A DNA stretch of 64,000 nucleotides from Robertmurraya_A mangrovi (lineage in GTDB: Bacteria > Bacillota > Bacilli > Bacillales > Cytobacillaceae), in the NCBI RefSeq assembly GCF_034427655.1, contig NZ_JAXOFX010000017.1, forward strand, positions 50,363 to 114,362, read 5' to 3'. The first letter of the stretch is position 1. Each line of letters opens with the position of its first letter. The notes beneath the pieces were generated by a model. That model did no database searches. It worked only from the letters and a program-made list of their open reading frames with translations, and was not told the origin of the DNA. The translations under genes were made by a program, and so were the position numbers. Below, piece by piece: positions 50,770 to 57,183 of this stretch.

Positions 50770-51435
50770 ATGAAAACCTTATTACTAGTAGATGACGAGC
50801 TTAGAATGCTCCGTTTATTAAAAATCTATTTAGAACCCCATGGATATAAATGTGTTACAACTACTAGTGGTTCTGAAGCAATCTCAATCATTGAAAAGGA
50901 AAAAATTGATTTAGTCCTATTAGATTTAATGATGCCAGATATGAATGGGTGGGATACAGCAAAGGAATTGAGAAGTTTCTCAGACGTACCTATTATTATG
51001 CTTACTGCAAGAGATACTAGTTCAGATGTGGTAGAGGGCTTGAGGATTGGTGCAGATGATTATGTCACAAAACCTTTTGAAGAAAAAGTGCTTCTAGCTA
51101 GAATTGAAGCAGTGTTACGACGAGTAACTGGCTCTAATGTGATTACAGTAGATAATTTAACATGGGATGACCAGAAATATGAAATTACTTATTTGGGAAA
51201 TAAAATTAGCCTCACTCGTAAAGAATTTGATTTCGTCGGACTCTTATTAAAAAATAAAGGTACTGTGTTCACTAGAGAACGACTTCTTGAACGAATATGG
51301 GGTTACACCGCGGAAACAGAAGATCGTACGGTCGATTCTCATGTAAGAAATATTAGAGATAAATTTAAGAGAGCGGATTATCCAATTAATAATCACTTAC
51401 TTACCGTATGGGGAATGGGGTACAAATGGGAATAG
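50770..51435 (+). CDS. OmpR/PhoB-family response regulator
   Basis: Transcription factor of 221 residues. The receiver domain has Asp8-Asp9 (VDDE), phosphoacceptor Asp52 (LLDLMMPDMNGW), Thr80-range LTARD and the switch lysine in YVTKPF. The C-terminal winged helix (SLTRKEFDFVGLLLKNKGTVFTRERLLERIWGY, TVDSHVRNIRDKF) is of the OmpR type. The gene abuts the kinase stop codon (TAG-ATG), so translation is coupled. Target genes are not known; the two lipoproteins and the next gene are candidates. Confidence 0.93.
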   Translation: MKTLLLVDDELRMLRLLKIYLEPHGYKCVTTTSGSEAISIIEKEKIDLVLLDLMMPDMNGWDTAKELRSFSDVPIIMLTARDTSSDVVEGLRIGADDYVTKPFEEKVLLARIEAVLRRVTGSNVITVDNLTWDDQKYEITYLGNKISLTRKEFDFVGLLLKNKGTVFTRERLLERIWGYTAETEDRTVDSHVRNIRDKFKRADYPINNHLLTVWGMGYKWE

Positions 51436-51455
51436 GTAAACAGGGGGGAAGAGAA

Positions 51456-52079
51456 ATGGAAGCAGAAAGAGTTAAGATTGCAGTAAATGGTGGGATTGGC
51501 TTTGGAGCTAAGTTAAACTCAAAGCAACTGATTACCCTTGCCAAGTATCTAAATGAAGACGAAACTCTTGAAATGACAACCTTCCAGCAACTTTATCTAG
51601 AAATTGAAAAAGATCAAAAGGAAGATATTATAGAAGAGTTAGAGGGTGTCGGTCTTAGTTGTTACCCTGTCGGAAATTATGTGAAAAGCTTAAGAACATG
51701 TAATTTCTGTAAAGGTGAACTAGAAGAAGGAATGCCTGTTGCTAAAGAGATTAATAGAAGAACGGCAGGGATAGAGGTTCCATTTACATTAAAAATGGCT
51801 TACACCGGTTGTCCGGTTGGTTGTGGTGAGCCTCTAATAAACGATATTGGAATCATGAAGAAAAAAGAAGAGTTCTCCATCTTTATTGGTGGTAAATCTA
51901 AAGGAGAAGACGCTAAGGCTGGTCACCTGCTTTTTGAGAAATTAACCCCAGAAGCGTTGTATGCTGTTATCGAACAATTAATCCATTTATATAATAACCA
52001 AGGAAAGAAAAGAGAAGCATTTTATAAATTTGTAAATCGTATTGGCTTTGAAAACATTAAGGATTCTATCGAGGTTTAG
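51456..52079 (+). CDS. Nitrite/sulfite reductase ferredoxin-like half-domain protein
   Basis: Small protein of 207 residues resembling one half of siroheme nitrite/sulfite reductases: an N-terminal ferredoxin-like half domain (GGIGFGAKLNSKQLITLAKY) followed by a cysteine-containing 4Fe-4S/siroheme segment. The cysteines are Cys82-x2-Cys85 (TCNFCKG) and Cys119-x3-Cys123 (TGCPVGCGEPL). The second pair fits the reductases; the first is C-x2-C where the large enzymes have C-x5-C. Such short proteins are not full reductases. ATG 51456 follows GGGGGGAAGAG; the frame from 51408 overlaps the regulator. It lies 20 bases after the response regulator. Confidence 0.75.
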   Translation: MEAERVKIAVNGGIGFGAKLNSKQLITLAKYLNEDETLEMTTFQQLYLEIEKDQKEDIIEELEGVGLSCYPVGNYVKSLRTCNFCKGELEEGMPVAKEINRRTAGIEVPFTLKMAYTGCPVGCGEPLINDIGIMKKKEEFSIFIGGKSKGEDAKAGHLLFEKLTPEALYAVIEQLIHLYNNQGKKREAFYKFVNRIGFENIKDSIEV

Positions 52080-52106
52080 TAACCCCTTCTAAGTTTCTAG
52101 AATAAT

Positions 52107-52133
52107 AACCGTGTTTTTGAGACACGGTTATTT
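52107..52133 (+). terminator. Intrinsic terminator
   Basis: Perfect 8-bp stem AACCGTGT/ACACGGTT with a 7-base loop and a T-rich tail. Confidence 0.85.
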
Positions 52134-52249
52134 CTTGTGAAGTAAAATAAATTGATTTTTTAGAAAATTTAAAATAACATAAGTATAGTAGTTAGCTAGT
52201 TAAATACAAAACCCAACCATGAAAAGTACATATAATTATTTTCATAAAA

Positions 52250-52263
52250 TGTAAGCGTTAACA
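52250..52263 (+). promoter_or_regulatory. cre (CcpA) site upstream of methyltransferase gene
   Basis: TGTAAGCGTTAACA, matching the cre consensus, 18 bases before the start codon and just ahead of the ribosome binding site. Confidence 0.65.
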
Positions 52264-52281
52264 ACTAAAGGAGGGGAAATA

Positions 52282-53328
52282 TTGGCCGTTGAAAAACTTG
52301 ATATAGAACAGTCTTACTATACAGAAAAAGACTTTGAAACAACGATGTTAACACCTAGTTATCGAATTGATTTAAGGAATGTAGGGAACGAACACCTCGA
52401 TCAGTTTATGAATGCCAACTTAGTCTCTAATTGGTCTACACTCACATGGAAAGAAGTTGGGAAGCCATATGAAGTAAAAACGGTTGCTAAATCCAAAAAG
52501 GACTATGAAAAAGAACATGGTGAAATGTCAGTCAAGACATCATGGGAGTATTTTAACCGTTCCTTCCACGAGTGGTTTGTTAAGGATTTACCTGAGGAGA
52601 TGTCAAATTCAAAGAGAGAATTAATAAGATATTTATCCAGATTTCAGTTCGGTGATGTAAAAAAAGCTTTAGGAGAGACTGTAAGATTATCCCTTTGGAA
52701 TTATGCCCATCGGATAGAAGATGGCGTTTGGGATCCTAGAGGAAAGCGGGCTTTATTTCAAGGGTTAGACTTAAAGAAACCGCGAATTTTGTTTCTTGGA
52801 GCAGCAGAAGGATATGAAGCCATGCAACTTTCTGCCATGTATCCAGGTGGAGAAGTAGTCATGGTTGATTATGATGAGTTTTGTAAAACGAATCGATTTG
52901 GTCACTTTCCAAATCAGTATCCTTTCCTAGGAACCAATCCTTCTTCAGGTCATCCAAAAGTATGGCATAAAAACGAAATGAATATCCACTACATGGTTGA
53001 GGATATTCGAAACCTGCCATTCGGAAAAGAATTTGATATCGTCCTAAGTGTTGGGCTCCTTGAGCATTTTCCTGACGATTATAAAGCTCAGGTTATGGAT
53101 TGGCATAGAAAATTTCTAAAACCTGGTGGATATGTGATTATGACTACGCCAAGATTACAGTTAAAATCCAGATTGTTTTATACCATAATGGCGGACGTAA
53201 TGAACCATACTTACCGAGAGTTAATGGATATTCGCCAAATGGGTTTATATGTATATGAAGGCGGTTTTGATATTTTAAGACATGGATATATTAAGGTTCA
53301 TAATGGAATTGTTGCTCAACCTAGATAG
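52282..53328 (+). CDS. Class I SAM-dependent methyltransferase
   Basis: Protein of 348 residues. The N-terminal ~160 residues are helical and not recognised (SKKDYEKEHGEMSVKTSWEYF). The methyltransferase core starts with motif I PRILFLGAAEGYEAMQLSAMYPGGEVVMVDYDE, then DIRNLPFGKEFDIVLSVGLLEHF and the FLKPGGYVIMTTP motif. Substrate unknown. It uses a TTG start 5 bases after AAAGGAGGGG. A cre box directly upstream predicts repression by CcpA on preferred carbon sources. Confidence 0.85.
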   Translation: MAVEKLDIEQSYYTEKDFETTMLTPSYRIDLRNVGNEHLDQFMNANLVSNWSTLTWKEVGKPYEVKTVAKSKKDYEKEHGEMSVKTSWEYFNRSFHEWFVKDLPEEMSNSKRELIRYLSRFQFGDVKKALGETVRLSLWNYAHRIEDGVWDPRGKRALFQGLDLKKPRILFLGAAEGYEAMQLSAMYPGGEVVMVDYDEFCKTNRFGHFPNQYPFLGTNPSSGHPKVWHKNEMNIHYMVEDIRNLPFGKEFDIVLSVGLLEHFPDDYKAQVMDWHRKFLKPGGYVIMTTPRLQLKSRLFYTIMADVMNHTYRELMDIRQMGLYVYEGGFDILRHGYIKVHNGIVAQPR

Positions 53329-53342
53329 TTTTAATCAAAATA

Positions 53343-53368
53343 GCCGGTAACGGATGGTGGTTACCGGC
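53343..53368. terminator. Strong hairpin between convergent genes
   Basis: Perfect 9-bp GC-rich stem GCCGGTAAC/GTTACCGGC with an 8-base loop, without a T run. Confidence 0.65.
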
Positions 53369-53376
53369 ATCTACTA

Positions 53377-53520
53377 CTAAGAGTCCATTTTTTGATCAAG
53401 GGATTCTTTCGGATTTTTCTGATTATGCCTTTGTGCACCAGAATTACCTTCACCTTTATACTTTGTCACTTTCCCCCCTAAACTCACATTAGGGAAAGAA
53501 GTTTCTTTTTTATTATTCAT
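53377..53520 (-). CDS. Small hydrophilic protein, 47 residues
   Basis: Begins NNKKETSFPNVSLGGK after the initiator Met and ends ESLDQKMDS; rich in Lys, Asn, Gly and Gln with no hydrophobic segment. The ATG at 53520 is 7 bases after a GGAGGTG site (a second ATG at 53523 is closer). The composition recalls minor small acid-soluble spore proteins, but no family was recognised. It converges on the methyltransferase gene and lies next to another 47-codon gene on the same strand. Confidence 0.65.
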   Translation of the reverse strand: MNNKKETSFPNVSLGGKVTKYKGEGNSGAQRHNQKNPKESLDQKMDS

Positions 53521-53548
53521 CATATCACCTCCATACTTATGTTTCCCA

Positions 53549-53692
53549 TTAGTCTTCCATAAAAATTCTAGCGTAATATAATGATTCTTCGTCTAGTTCG
53601 TTTTCTTTACTACTTTTGAGTTCTTGTTTTCTATCGTCTTCAACAATTTGGAATGTACCTGAAACATTTTTTGTTTCTTTTTTATCACTCAA
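53549..53692 (-). CDS. Small acidic protein, 47 residues
   Basis: Reads SDKKETKNVSGTFQIVEDD after the start and ends YYARIFMED. TTG start 9 bases after GGGAGG. It is charged, probably helical in the second half, and not recognised. It shares the opening KKET with the next small gene downstream but is otherwise different. Probably co-transcribed with that gene from the AT-rich gap at 53693-53900. Confidence 0.6.
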   Translation of the reverse strand: MSDKKETKNVSGTFQIVEDDRKQELKSSKENELDEESLYYARIFMED

Positions 53693-53916
53693 GTGAGTCC
53701 GCCTCCCGTAAGAAAATTTAAAACTGTCTATTTTATATTTTCTTTCATTGAGTCCTGTTTTATTTCTAAAACTTTCGTCTGAGACATCTCATACTTTTGG
53801 ATGAATTCATTAGAAATATAAAAAAAGTGTGTAATTTTTACTTTAATTTACATCCAGCATATAGTAATATACCAATAGTGGAAAATTTTATGTGATTGAA
53901 GTTGAGTTTTCTGCGT

Positions 53917-53936
53917 TAACTAATGAACGTTAGTTA
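53917..53936 (+). promoter_or_regulatory. Operator-like inverted repeat
   Basis: Perfect TAACTAA-TGAACG-TTAGTTA, 28 bases before the glutaredoxin-like start. It may be the binding site of a repressor, possibly the CsoR-like protein encoded at 54251. Nothing else was recognised in 53700-53960. Confidence 0.45.
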
Positions 53937-53964
53937 TAAATTTTGATTTTAAAGGGGTATAAAA

Positions 53965-54240
53965 ATGAAACTAGAGTTATATACAAGACCACTTTGACTA
54001 GATTGTAAGGCTGCGAAAGAGTTTCTTTCCGATCAACAAGTTCCATTTAAAGAAATAGACTTATCGAAAAATCCGCAACTGGAAAAAGATTTAATTAAAT
54101 TAACAGGAACACGTATCGTTCCTTCATTTATTTTTATCAAACATAGATTCCTACTTCCGAATCAAAAAACCATTATTATTGGTTTTGAACAGAATAGGGA
54201 AAAGATTTCAACACTAGTTCAAAAAATTCCGACGAGATGA
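53965..54240 (+). CDS. Glutaredoxin-like protein with in-frame TGA at the first CxxC position
   Basis: A 92-codon frame with a good start (AAAGGGGTATAAAAATG) interrupted once, at codon 11 (53995-53997), by TGA. Before it is MKLELYTRPL, after it LDCKAAKEFLSDQQVPFKEIDLS, then LTGTRIVPSFIF. Relatives have a CxxC or CxDC motif here, and TGA falls exactly on the first cysteine, giving (TGA)-Leu-Asp-Cys. Downstream the frame is intact to its stop. A 6-bp hairpin GAAAGA-GTT-TCTTTC starts 17 bases after the TGA. The gene could encode a selenocysteine UxxC glutaredoxin or carry a nonsense mutation (TGC/TGT to TGA). No sel genes are in the window. Confidence 0.6.
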
Positions 54241-54250
54241 GGTAACATAC

Positions 54251-54538
54251 ATGAGTACTGCAACCTTAACGAATAAAACTCCAGAAGTACGAAGCAAGTT
54301 ATTCATCCAGTTAAATCATATAGAGAGACAGATAAGAGAAATAAGAACATTAATAAAAGATGAAAATTTGTATTATGAACAAGTTCTTGCTCAAATCACC
54401 TCTTCAAAAGGTACATTAGAAGAAGTATCTAAGCTGGTTGTAGAGGAATATTTCAGAAATGACATACTGAAACATAGAGATGATGCTATTGCTTTAGATG
54501 AAGTTTTATTATTGTTAGACAAAATTTTTGATAAATAG
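54251..54538 (+). CDS. CsoR/DUF156-family protein lacking the metal-binding cysteines
   Basis: Helical protein of 95 residues with the DUF156 pattern (FIQLNHIERQIREIRTLIKDENLYYEQVLAQITSSK), so a metal- or thiol-sensing repressor by family. Where CsoR has Cys-His-Cys it has Tyr (ENLYYEQ) and a segment without His or Cys (VVEEYFRNDIL); the whole protein has no cysteine. It cannot sense Cu(I) or persulfide in the known way. It follows the glutaredoxin-like gene by 10 bases and probably regulates that unit. Confidence 0.8.
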   Translation: MSTATLTNKTPEVRSKLFIQLNHIERQIREIRTLIKDENLYYEQVLAQITSSKGTLEEVSKLVVEEYFRNDILKHRDDAIALDEVLLLLDKIFDK

Positions 54539-54549
54539 ATTCCATTTTT

Positions 54550-54592
54550 AAAGGCCGTTCTCATTAATGATGAGATTGGCCTTTAATCTTTT
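54550..54592 (+). terminator. Intrinsic terminator
   Basis: AAAGGCC/GGCCTTT outer stem with an inner TCTCAT/ATGAGA arm, then T residues. Confidence 0.85.
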
Positions 54593-54628
54593 TAAATGAA
54601 GATAATTATTTGAACCCCTCCTATATTA

Positions 54629-54657
54629 TTGACAGTTTAAAATTTATATGATATTAA
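54629..54657 (+). promoter_or_regulatory. Sigma-A-type promoter of htpG
   Basis: TTGACA at 54629 and TATTAA at 54652 with a 17-base spacer. The CIRCE element begins 11 bases after the -10. Confidence 0.6.
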
Positions 54658-54668
54658 ATAATTGTTGA

Positions 54669-54695
54669 TTAGCACTCAGAACTAGAGAGTGCTAA
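54669..54695 (+). promoter_or_regulatory. CIRCE operator (HrcA site) upstream of htpG
   Basis: TTAGCACTC-N9-GAGTGCTAA, a perfect match to the HrcA operator, located at and after the expected transcription start of htpG. Confidence 0.95.
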
Positions 54696-54741
54696 AATTA
54701 GATGAATGGTTATATTTGTTTTTTAAAGGAGAGGTTTTAAA

Positions 54742-56622
54742 ATGACGAAAAAACAATTTCAGGCTGAGTCCAAACGTTTATTGGACATGATGATTCATTC
54801 GATTTATTCACAAAAAGAAATCTTTTTACGTGAGTTAATTTCGAACTCAAGTGATGCAATCGACAAGATTTATTACAAGGCATTGACTGATGAGCAATTA
54901 AGTTTTGATAAAGAAAGTTATTACATAAAAGTTGTGCCAAACAAAGAGGAGAGAACTCTACGTATTATTGATACGGGTATTGGGATGACGGAAGAAGAAT
55001 TAGAGAGTAATCTCGGTACGATTGCAAAGAGTGGGTCTTTAGCGTTTAAAAAGGAAAACGAATCGAAGGATGGCCATGACATCATTGGACAATTCGGTGT
55101 TGGATTTTACGCAGCATTTATGGTTGCTGATGTAGTTACAGTAATTAGTAAAGCACTTGGCAGTGATGTAGCTTACAAGTGGGAGTCAGAAGGTGCAGAT
55201 GGCTATACAATTGTACCAACTGAAAAAGACTCAGTCGGAACAGAAATCATCTTAAAAATGAAAGAGAACACTGAAGATGAAAACTATGATGAATATCTAG
55301 AAGAATACAGACTAAAATCAATTATAAAAAAGTATTCAGACTTTATCCGTTATCCCATTAAAATGGATGTTACAGGTAGTAGACCAAAAGAAGGTACGGA
55401 AAATGAGTTTGAGGACTTTATAGAAGAACAAATCATTAATAGCATGGTGCCTATCTGGAAGAAAAATAAATCAGAATTGACTCAAGAAGACTACGAAAAC
55501 TTCTATTCGGAAAAGCATTATGGCTTTGATAAACCAATTAAACACATCCATATTAATGTAGATGGAGCCGTAAGATATAATGCCATTTTATATATCCCTG
55601 AAAAAATTCCGTTTGATTATTATTCTAAGGAGTTCGAAAAAGGCTTGGAGTTATATTCAAATGGTGTCTTAATAATGGACAAATGCTCCGACCTTCTTCC
55701 AGACCACTTTAGCTTTGTAAAGGGAATGGTTGATTCTGAAGATTTATCTCTAAATATTTCTAGAGAAATGCTACAGCAAGACCGCCAATTAAAGTTTATT
55801 GCAAAAAATATTAGCAAAAAAATTAAGAGTGAACTACTTAGCGTGTTAAAGAACGAAAGAGAGAAATATGAAGAGTTCTTCAACTCTTTTGGTAGACAGT
55901 TAAAATATGGAGTCTATAGTGATTTTGGGGCAAATAAAGACGCTTTACAAGATTTATTAATGTTCCATTCTTCAAAAGAAAAGAAACTAGTGACTTTAGA
56001 CGAATATGTAAGTAGAATGCCTGAAGATCAAAAATATATTTACTATGCTTCTGGGGAATCTATTGAAAGAATTGAAAAGCTTCCACAAACTGAATTGGTT
56101 GCCGACAAGGGATATGAAATTTTATACTTTACTGATGAAATTGATGAGTTCGCGATTAGAATGTTAATGAACTTTAAAGAAAAAGAGTTTAAATCTGTAT
56201 CTAGCGGTGACTTAGGAATTGATTCCGATGATCATCAAAAAGATAGTGACACTGAATTGAATGAAAATAAGGAACTTTATGAACATATGAAGAACCTTTT
56301 AGGTGATAAAGTTAAAGATGTTCGTGCATCGAAAAGATTAAAGTCACATCCGGTATGTTTATCTACTGATGGAGAAGTGACCATTGAGATGGAAAAAATA
56401 TTAAGCGCTATGCCAAATAATCAAAATGTAAAGGCGGATAAAGTGCTAGAAATCAATCCAAATCATGAAGTATTCCAATCTTTAAAGGCTTCGTTTGAGA
56501 ATGACAAAGAGAAGTTAAATCTATATACACATTTGTTATATAACCAGGCTCTTATTATTGAAGGGCTGCCAATTCAGGATCCTGTTGAGTTTACGAACGA
56601 TATATGTAAAATTATGGTTTGA
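54742..56622 (+). CDS. htpG: Molecular chaperone HtpG (Hsp90)
   Basis: ATP-dependent Hsp90 chaperone of 626 residues, the length of B. subtilis HtpG. The GHKL ATPase domain has LISNSSDAIDK, DTGIGMTEEEL and GQFGVGFYAAF, and the middle domain has the catalytic-loop NISREMLQQ. The C-terminal dimerisation domain ends NDICKIMV. AAAGGAGAGG precedes the ATG. A perfect CIRCE lies upstream, so the gene is predicted to be repressed by HrcA, unlike the B. subtilis gene. A terminator follows. Confidence 0.97.
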   Translation: MTKKQFQAESKRLLDMMIHSIYSQKEIFLRELISNSSDAIDKIYYKALTDEQLSFDKESYYIKVVPNKEERTLRIIDTGIGMTEEELESNLGTIAKSGSLAFKKENESKDGHDIIGQFGVGFYAAFMVADVVTVISKALGSDVAYKWESEGADGYTIVPTEKDSVGTEIILKMKENTEDENYDEYLEEYRLKSIIKKYSDFIRYPIKMDVTGSRPKEGTENEFEDFIEEQIINSMVPIWKKNKSELTQEDYENFYSEKHYGFDKPIKHIHINVDGAVRYNAILYIPEKIPFDYYSKEFEKGLELYSNGVLIMDKCSDLLPDHFSFVKGMVDSEDLSLNISREMLQQDRQLKFIAKNISKKIKSELLSVLKNEREKYEEFFNSFGRQLKYGVYSDFGANKDALQDLLMFHSSKEKKLVTLDEYVSRMPEDQKYIYYASGESIERIEKLPQTELVADKGYEILYFTDEIDEFAIRMLMNFKEKEFKSVSSGDLGIDSDDHQKDSDTELNENKELYEHMKNLLGDKVKDVRASKRLKSHPVCLSTDGEVTIEMEKILSAMPNNQNVKADKVLEINPNHEVFQSLKASFENDKEKLNLYTHLLYNQALIIEGLPIQDPVEFTNDICKIMV

Positions 56623-56630
56623 TTTATTAT

Positions 56631-56666
56631 GAGGGTGTCCCTAAAGTAATGGGCATCCTCTTTTTC
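56631..56666 (+). terminator. Intrinsic terminator after htpG
   Basis: GAGGGTGTCC/GGGCATCCTC stem with two wobble pairs, then TTTTTC. Confidence 0.88.
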
Positions 56667-56753
56667 TATTCCAACATTTTATCTATGTATTGTTTTGAAA
56701 ATTAGAACTATAATGAGGGAAAACCTTTATCCCTTCTATAGAGAGGTACAAAA

Positions 56754-57173
56754 ATGAAAGTATATGCAACGGTAAAAAGTTTAGGCAGGAGGAAGCCTCA
56801 ATTTGTTAAAAAGGAGATTATTTTGGCGTCTGTTCCTTACACTTTGAGAGAATTTTTGACTGCTTTAGTGACCATAAATGTTGAAAAATTTAACGAAACA
56901 GGTGTTGATGAGCCTATATTCCCATACTTAACAAGCGATGAGATTGAATCAAGTAGTCAGACAGGTAAAATTGGGTTTGGAGTAAAAGACAATGATAGAA
57001 AAGTGAATGTAAAGCAAGCCGTTTCCACAAGTTTAATAGCTTTTCAGGATGGATTATATAAAGTGTTTATTAATGAAAAGGAACAGGAAGATTTAGAAGA
57101 TGAGATTCAACTTATTGACGGGGCAGAGATTGTTTTTATTAAAATGACCATGTTAGCTGGACGAATGTGGTAG
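56754..57173 (+). CDS. Small partner protein of the DUF4132-class giant
   Basis: Protein of 139 residues, not recognised. It begins KVYATVKSLGRRKPQFVKKE and ends AEIVFIKMTMLAGRMW. Strand-helix-strand alternation could fit a beta-grasp-like fold, but no motif is decisive. No signal peptide, membrane segment or cysteine pair. It is 10 bases upstream of the 1626-residue gene, in one evident transcription unit bounded by terminators. A role as partner, substrate or inhibitor of the giant protein is inference from that arrangement. Confidence 0.7.
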   Translation: MKVYATVKSLGRRKPQFVKKEIILASVPYTLREFLTALVTINVEKFNETGVDEPIFPYLTSDEIESSSQTGKIGFGVKDNDRKVNVKQAVSTSLIAFQDGLYKVFINEKEQEDLEDEIQLIDGAEIVFIKMTMLAGRMW

Positions 57174-57183
57174 GGAGGCTCAT

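Noticed and set aside
56754..57173. 139-residue protein as a YukD/EsaB-type VII secretion ubiquitin-like protein
   Set aside because: It is too long and no ESX components are nearby; the fold resemblance is only a guess.
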